From Oehlia diaphana (taxonomy: Eukaryota; Glomeromycota; Glomeromycetes; Glomerales; Glomeraceae): a stretch of DNA of 39,511 nucleotides. The notes beneath the pieces were generated by a model. That model made no database searches, was not told the DNA's origin, and worked only from the letters and a program-made list of their open reading frames with translations. Positions 33,035 through 39,511 of this stretch are shown here, one piece after another. Made by a program: the position numbers and the translations under genes. The DNA lies in NCBI GenBank assembly GCA_003833135.1, contig QZLH01000857.1, positions 8,948 through 48,458 of the forward strand, written 5' to 3'. Within the stretch, counting starts at the first letter, position 1. Every line of letters begins with the position of its first letter.

Positions 33035-33946
33035 ATGGAAAGAGAACATCCAAAAATACAAGTAGATGATATAAAGGACATATTATATATACAAGATGGA
33101 ATAAAATGTTCAATATCTTCTTACATACAAAAATATTTTGATGTAGATACAGATGATGAATTAAAATCACAAGTTACTTCTATCGTTACAAAAGTATTTA
33201 TCATTCAAATTTATGGTTATAATAGAAAATATTTTATACATAATAACTAATTTGTTTTTTTATCAGTGGGTTGATGATACGTTTAAATTATGCTCTCCAA
33301 ATTTTGAAGTGAATGGAATGGCTTATGATAAAGCATTAGAAGAAAAAGGTGTCATTATTTGTATTGTAGTTCTAATTTTATCTCAATATACTAATCCATT
33401 GATCAACTGTAATTAGATGTTGAGCCATTCGATGAAAATCTTTTATCGAATTTAATATCATTAGAATCAAATATTGACGATATGACATTAACATTAACAG
33501 AAAAACGACGTAATTTACCTGAAATTATTAAGAAGAAGTTTGAAGATATTTTAATATTACAGTCTTTTATGAAAAACCATGCCGAAATTGTTGATGATGT
33601 GGAAGTTTGTGATATGCAAATTGATTCCGAAGATGCTGATGGTATATTATTTGGTTAAAAGAATTTATTTTTTTTCGCAAACGCGTTTTAACTTGCTTCC
33701 AAAACATTTTTTTACAAGATGAACGATTTCCCGAACGCGTTATTCAAACTTATGATCGAAGTCTCGCTTTATTAACAGAATTGAAAAAGGTAAATTCATA
33801 ATGTTTCAAACGCTAAATTATTAATTTCTAACATCATTCACTTCAATTGTTTCTAGTCTACATCTGCCAACTTGTCAAGGCTTGAAAGAGCTCAAATTGT
33901 TGTTACAGATATTAATAAATTTAATCAAAATAATTCAACTTCGTGA
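33035..33946 (+). CDS. Mis14/Nsl1-like kinetochore (MIND/Mis12 complex) subunit
   Basis: Five exons in phase (33035-33193, 33267-33348, 33417-33641, 33719-33789, 33857-33946) give 208 residues. The pattern WVDDTFKLCSPNFEVNGMAY, then DVEPFDENLLSNL, DDMTLTLTEKRRNLPE, and near the end QTYDRSLALLTELKK with LSRLERAQ, fits the Mis14/Nsl1 family (PF08641), which joins Mis12, Dsn1 and Nnf1 in the MIND complex linking inner kinetochore to Ndc80. Length is right for the family. It is largely helical with no transmembrane segment. The assignment rests on this residue pattern only. It shares its upstream region with the Myb gene. Confidence 0.72.
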
Positions 33947-34600
33947 ATTTTATTAGATCACAAGAACTGCTTTGGAGTTTGGCATTTAATCATACTCAAA
34001 AATTAATATAAACTTATTTTTTTCATATAATTGAATGACTTTATTAATAAGATATTCGATACAGAGAAATTTCCGATTATAAGATAAACTTTATATAAAG
34101 ATTTTAAAGAGAGACTGAATAAAATTGAAAATAAAATATAAAAAGTAATTTTTTTAATTACATTATAAAACAAAAATTTTTTTCTAACATAAATAAAATA
34201 TAATAAAATCAAAAATCGAAAAAAAGAAAGTCGGTTTTTTTTACAGGAATATAATTCTAAATATACATTGTAATGATAAATATATATCAGAAAATATTCA
34301 CTTTTTTTTGTTTTTTTTTGGTTTTTTTTTTGTTTTATAAAAAGAATATAAAGTTTTTTTTTAATATGTAATAAACCATTACTAATAACTATCATGGGTG
34401 GTTAATATATATATTAAGACACTATTATCTAATAAACTACAAAAATAGCAACGGGAAGATTATTATTACAACTGTTAATTAACCATTGCTAATATATAAT
34501 TTTTTTTTTGATGTTGTAACAAATACAAAATTCCGTCAAAAATTATTCCAAATGTCTTTATGATGAAAAATCACTTCTTTAAAAAAAATATCTAATATAT
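33947..34600. other. AT-rich region with homopolymer runs
   Basis: This lies between the Mis14-like and MED25 stop codons. It is dominated by T and A runs, including TTTTTTTTGTTTTTTTTTGG near 34302-34330. The minus-strand frame 34003-34395 translates to Lys/Phe/Tyr/Leu-rich low complexity and is not a real gene. Nothing else is seen. Confidence 0.55.
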
Positions 34601-34977
34601 TTATTGAGTTGGTTGTTGTTGAGACGGTTGTCCCCGTCGCAATAAAGCCATCATTTGTTCTTGAGTAATACCTTTACATGTAAAATAAGGAATATTATTT
34701 ATTTAAGAACAGAAAAATTATTGTAAAAATAAAATAACAAATAATCTAACATACCAGGGTTAGCAGTTCTGGCCGACTGAAATAACTGTTGCATTCGATA
34801 CTGCTGTGGATTTTGTAACATAGTAGACTGTAAAACTTGTCGTTGTTGCTGCTGAAGCATTTGTTGCATATTTGCTGGCAAATTAGCCATTTGCTGTTGT
34901 TGTTGTCGTTGTAACGCAAGTTTTTGTTGAAGAACATTTTGTTGTATAACGGAAGCTGTTGCTTGTAGTGGCATTGC

Positions 34978-35028
<51 letters not shown>

Positions 35029-38000
35029 CTGCTGTTGTGATCTCAACATTTGTTGAAGTTGTATTAGTTGTATAGCATTTTGCTGTGCTGTTACTTGTGG
35101 AGGTCGAATTTGTTGTCCTTGTGAAAGAACTGGTGCACTTGTTGGCAACGGTGTATCCAAAAAGAGCAAGCCAACAAGTTTTGTTGCATTGCCTGGCCCA
35201 TTAGTGAAAAGAACTATACCTCCATTCGGATTTGGGCCATTAGGAAAGCGCACAAAAGCAGCCTAAATTAACAATAAGTGATTAATATTTATTTATAATC
35301 AATTAATAAATCCATTTTTTTTTACCTACCATCTTTCTCCCTTCCAAAATTCGCATCAAAACTCCAAAAGTATTATTATTTTCCTGGATCGTGGGGTTTG
35401 TAGGATTTGGCAAAAACGATACAATCTTTGGATTTGCACTAGCATTATTTATAACATCCTTAGCATGATTAATGCCAGAAATTTCCATTTTCTCTGGCCA
35501 GCATGAAATCATACTTTTTAAATTAAATAAATATTAATAAAATTTAAATCTTTTATATTGTATAAACCAAAATAGTACTCACTAATCAATTTGTGAAAGC
35601 GGTGCAGTCTTTTTGGTAGGAACTGGGAAAGCAGATACTTGACAAGTAAGCTCGCGTTTTTGTCCTTGATTATTGTTTGCTGACCATGCGATATGACCAC
35701 TCCATAATGCATTAATCTTTTTTTGAGGCATATTAGGACGAATTCCACCATTTATTGAAGTTGCCATCTGTCCTATAACTCCGGTAGTCACATTGGCAGT
35801 TTGTCCTGTCATACCAGCAGTGGATATAGAATTCATAGTAGATGCAGGCAATTGTGCACTATTCGTAGCAGTAGTGTTACCTCCAAATTGTGTATTTATT
35901 GTGGATGTTGATGCGGCAGTGTAACCAACAGCGCTAACTGAATTGCTCGTAGGAGTTGTCGACGCGTTAAATGCACCAAGTTGCTGAGCAGTAGCTGCAT
36001 TTAAGGCGGCCGACGAAACAAATCCATTAAGAGCTTGTGTACTTACTGCTTCACTTATAGGAGTAGCCGAAGTTACAAAGTGTTGTTGGCCAATATTTAT
36101 TCCATTTTGTAAAGGAAGCCCAAGATTTAATTGAGGATTTCTCCCCAAAACATTCGCAAGATTTTGTTGACTTGCGACCAACTCATGCTGGAGTAGAGTA
36201 TTTTGTTGTCGAAGCAATTGATTGCTGATTTGTGCATTATTAATAGTCAACGCGTTTCTAAGTTGAGGATTGTTTCGAAAAGGTTGTTGAGCTGTCAAAT
36301 TAGCAATATACTGAGCACGTTTTTCTGGTGTCATTGAAGCTAATTGTGCATGTAATTGTGCATGTAATTGTGGCAATTTAACTCCAGGCATATTTTGAGG
36401 ACGAGCAAACATCTGAGAACCAGGCATTGGTTGCTGCGATGTAAATGTGGGCCGCTGAGGAGGACGAGACATTGTTCCAGCAGGAGCGGGTGATTGCATT
36501 TGCACATTGTTTGGGGCAGATTGACTAGTAATTTTAATAGGTTGCGGTGTTTGAGCAAGTACATTTGGTGGAATCTGTATAACTTGCGGGGGTATAGAGT
36601 TTGTAATTGGTGTTGCGACAGTTGAAACTGCCGGCGTCTGTAACTTAGGTGTAGCATGTGCTTGTGTCAAATTAGTAACAGGCTGCTGATTGCTTGACTG
36701 TTGTCCGGGAGAATTCTGAATAGGTTCCTTCTTGATTATTGGAAAAGCCTGTGACTGTTGACCGAGTAACTGACTACTAGTAATAGGAGGCTGATCTTTC
36801 GGAAGTTCTAGTGTCTGCTCGAGTTTTACTTTTTTGGCTTCATTACCCGGATTTTGTGCAGATGATAATTGTTGATCATTAGTACCCGTGGAACTCGTCG
36901 AATCTTCTCGCTTCCTCTTTTGTGCTATAGGTACTAATTTATATTATTTGTGACCATATTTATGGTTTTTTTTTTTTAGAAAAAAGGTTAATTTAAATTA
37001 TATTACAACTATATAAATTTAAGAATATATGATTCAATCAATTCACCTTCTTTTGGATGTGTAAAGGGAGGCTTAAAGCCTGCTAACTTCACTATATGAG
37101 ACGAATTTACTACATCTGTGGCATTGTGAACTTCAACGCCTTGGTTAACCTTCAATTATTACATTCCCGCAATCATTAGAAAAACAATACAAAAGTAAAA
37201 TTAACAAAATCAAATATATAATACAAATATTTTATACTCATACCTCTGTTACAAGTTCTTCTAATTCCGTAAAATTTCTTTCCGGGGTTATCAACGAGAG
37301 ATGAATTTTTTGCTAATCAAATAATATACATTAGACACATTAGATTAATTTCAAATTTCAATCAGTATAGGAAGCCTCATGTTACATTACGTTTTTCATC
37401 TCCTCTACGATTTTTTTCATAGAATATTGATCGTATTTTTCATCAAGATTTCGATGGACAAGGTCAGGACATGGATGGCTGTTAGATATAAGAAGGCAAT
37501 GTCTTATTATTTCGATCTCGGATGTTTCGGGCTTCATTTGACTTGTGTATGCATCAAACATCTATAAGGAAATATGCTATTAACATATAATATAATAATG
37601 AAAAAAAAAAAATTATCTAGTTACCTCTAACGCAGCAACTAAACCTTCAGCCACTGCATTTTCTCTCATACCACCGTCTTCGAATTCTATGCCGGTTATA
37701 AGCTTTTCGAATTGTGATAAGTTTTCTTCAAAATAATATGTTGTGACTGGAGACCGCGAAATAGGTTCGTAGTTCCCAAAAACAATAAGACCACATTTCA
37801 ACTTGGGCTATGTTAAATAAAATTAAAACGTTACAATTTGGTATGATAGTATTCCGCTAGGAGAACTTACACCTGGCAACTTCTGTTCTGCTAAGGACGA
37901 AATAAGTGAAAGAGTTAAATGATTAATTTTACCGTGATTTTGCTTTTTTCTGGTTCTCCCTTTTTTTCTTTATCTTCTTTTTCTATTATAATTTGTTGTT

Positions 38001-38227
38001 GCTTCATATGTCTGAAAAATTTTTTGGTAAAATTAAATTATTAATATAACTACAATAAATAAAATGACTACATAGACGACTTTCCAATGTATTAGAAATT
38101 TTTAAAAAATTCTTACTACTTACTTGAGTATAGGCTCAAGATAAGCCTCAAAAATAGTCTCAAAGTGTTCCTCTAGAAGATAACTACCGTCTAGAACGAC
38201 GATAACCAAATTGATCTTTTGTTGCAT
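34601..38227 (-). CDS. MED25: Mediator subunit 25 (VWA domain plus Gln-rich region), possible frameshift
   Basis: Exons: 38124-38227, 37871-38011, 37625-37807, 37391-37561, 37244-37312, 37047-37149, 35583-36924, 35330-35513, 34755-35262, 34601-34671. The product is about 955 residues. The N-terminal VWA domain shows INLVIVVLDGSYLLEEHFE, KCGLIVFGNYEP, GGMRENAVAEGLVAALEMFD and HCLLISNSHPCP, as in MED25, which links activators to RNA polymerase II Mediator. A long Gln/Pro/Ser region follows, then a MED25-type block (LWSGHIAWSANNN, LTCQVSAFP, VRFPNGPNPNGGIVLF) and a 20-Gln tract (34978-35037). In exon 2 the natural reading changes frame at the T7 run 37961-37967; one more base there would make it continuous. 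Otherwise a 42-bp intron and an 18-nt exon (37873-37890) are needed. Confidence 0.84.
34978..35037 (-). repeat. CAG/CAA repeat coding 20 glutamines
   Basis: Twenty consecutive glutamine codons, partly pure CAG and partly alternating CAG/CAA, within MED25. The interruptions by CAA stabilise such tracts, but the pure CAG part may vary in length between strains. Further short Gln runs surround it. Confidence 0.9.
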
Positions 38228-38520
38228 TATTGTTAAATTTTTTCTTGATTTTACCGTTGAAAATGAAAGAGCTTTTTTTTACAGTAAAGAAAGTAAATAA
38301 AATTGAGTTTCAAACACTGCGAAACGAGAAGATAAAGCCGCACACAAGTTTATGGAAAATGGCAGCAAAGTAGTCGTCCATGTACAAAAACCGGATTGCA
38401 GCTTGTAGGCTGACTAAATAAAGCGTCAAATGAATAACGTTACACGAACTGTGAGACCGTGGCACAAATGCTTTTTCTATGTTTTACAAATATCTATATA
38501 TATCTTATTTGAACAATGCC

Positions 38521-38571
38521 CACCCAAATTAAATTGGGTGTAAATGATTTTTTTCGTCGGAAAATTTTCCG
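38521..38571. repeat. Paired palindromes
   Basis: CACCCAA-ATTAAA-TTGGGTG (38521-38540) is a 7-bp stem with a 6-base loop. CGGAAAATTTTCCG (38558-38571) is a perfect 14-bp palindrome. GGTTTACCCGG follows. Such clusters of dyads at a drop in composition often mark ends of dispersed repeats. Confidence 0.6.
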
Positions 38572-38675
38572 GTTTACCCGGAATTGAATCGGAGCAAAGC
38601 TCTATATCTAGGTTAATATTACTTAATCTAAATTTTATAATATATAAATCTAAAACTTTTTACTTATATACACTA

Positions 38676-38700
38676 CACTACCTGACAAAAGTAGCGGGAA
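38676..38700 (+). mobile_element. Possible Tc1-like terminal repeat (one end only)
   Basis: After a TA, the sequence CACTACCTGACAAAAGTAGC resembles a Tc1/mariner terminal repeat (the CAAAAGT-x-x-x-GGG pattern). No inverted partner is found before the window ends, so it is either a solo end or an element continuing beyond 39511. Confidence 0.33.
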
Positions 38701-39511
38701 TCCTATTTTTGTTAATTATATATAATAATACTTGAAATTTTAATATGTGCTATAACTATTTTTATTAAAAAAAAAAAAGAAATTTTAATAATTATCTATA
38801 TATAAAAGCAAACATATAGTTCGATACTGCCAGTTTATTTAGAATTTTATATATTAATGTTACCTGAAATTTTAATATGTAGCAATACAGGATCCTGGTT
38901 ACTTAATTTTCTAGTTTTATTATTTATAAGTTATAAAAAAAATTAAATGAAAATTAATTTTAAAATAACAATACTATACTTTCATATTTTCTCAAAAGTT
39001 TATATAATAAATGTATTTTTTATATATTTGAAGGCTATAATTTTAAAAAATAAATATATAAAATATTTATTTTTTAAAAAAAATTAACAATTATCTTAAA
39101 AAACAAAATTTTATTTAAATCTTCATTTTTTAATTTAACAATTATCAGAAAAATACAGCTATATAAAGATTAAAAGTATGAAAATTTAATATTGTATTTT
39201 TTAAAATTTATTATTACATATTAAAATTTCATTTATTATTATATGTAATTTTAATTAATTAATAAAATAAAGGAATTATTATTTTTATTTATTTAACTAG
39301 TATAACAATTATTAATTTTTTTTAATTAATATAGTATATTTTTTTTTAATTACTCTTATAAGAATTGATATTTTATTTATAGTAATTAGTCTACATATTT
39401 ATACTTTACTAAAAATAGCCAATTTTTTGAAATATTTTTATAGACCTAGATACAATGGCTTTCAAAACAATTGTGCAATTATTTTGTAAAATTTTTAAAA
39501 TATATCATTAT

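Larger units (their letters stand above)
38228..39511. other. AT-rich repeat-bearing right end
   Basis: From 38228 to about 38500 lies the upstream region of MED25. From 38520 onward there are palindromes, a Tc1-like end and very AT-rich DNA with no reading frame. The motif TGAAATTTTAATATG appears near 38736 and 38868 in direct orientation and near 39220-39235 inverted, which suggests remnants of one or more small elements. Confidence 0.5.

Noticed and set aside
34003..34395. 130-codon minus-strand frame
   Set aside because: The translation is Lys/Phe/Leu/Tyr-rich low complexity from A/T homopolymers, with no motif and no upstream context.
1..39511. CRISPR array, prophage, bacterial operon or rRNA
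   Set aside because: No regularly spaced repeats, phage genes, ribosome-binding-site-led operons or rRNA sequence were seen. All clear genes are eukaryotic and many have spliceosomal introns.

Overview
The window looks like nuclear DNA of an arbuscular mycorrhizal fungus (Glomeromycotina, Rhizophagus-like). This is an inference. The evidence is very AT-rich intergenic DNA, short GT-AG introns that usually begin GTAAGT or GTATGT, and fungal markers: a Zn2Cys6 regulator with a fungal_trans domain, homoaconitase of the alpha-aminoadipate lysine pathway, and an HbrB-type TORC2 subunit. The left end also carries two decayed gene families that I associate with the expanded families of these fungi.

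Layout. 1-5004 is accessory DNA: a GC-richer repeat end with a long hairpin, a TCGAAA-rich dyad repeat, a decayed Uma2-like gene (1011-2218), a Tc1-like miniature element (2243-3100), a second miniature element with terminal inverted repeats of about 45 bp (3353-3611), and a double-RING pseudogene with three or four frame breaks (3710-5004). The rest is mostly housekeeping. In order: mitochondrial carrier (5119-6243, +), Zn2Cys6 regulator in 10 exons (6518-9756, -), importin-alpha-like ARM protein (10527-13048, +), LLPH/YBL028C-like nuclear protein (13656-14167, -), homoaconitase LYS4 (15948-18468, +), HbrB/Bit61-like TORC2 subunit (18533-20095, -), NPR3/NPRL3 (20395-22520, +), tRNA-Glu(CTC) (22639-22710, -), kelch-BTB protein (23270-24949, +), DExH RNA helicase with three dsRBD-like repeats (26343-30983, +), six-repeat Myb/SANT protein (31273-32859, -), Mis14/Nsl1-like kinetochore subunit (33035-33946, +), and Mediator subunit 25 (34601-38227, -). 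The right end (38500-39511) is AT-rich repeat DNA.

Relationships. Three divergent pairs share short upstream regions: Zn2Cys6/importin, TORC2-HbrB/NPR3 (299 bp apart) and Myb/Mis14 (175 bp apart). The HbrB-NPR3 pair joins a TORC2 subunit to a subunit of the complex that restrains TORC1, next to a lysine-biosynthesis gene, so three neighbours concern amino-acid supply and TOR signalling. I found no prophage, CRISPR array or clear new multi-gene system. The most notable points are the TOR gene pair, the Myb protein with a presequence-like N-terminus, an importin-alpha-like protein without a visible IBB, a 10-nt microexon, the miniature elements, and the run of same-direction (-1) frame breaks, which bears on either decay or assembly quality.

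Exon boundaries were set by eye from GT/AG sites and checked for consistent phase. Family names come from recognising motifs, not from a search.
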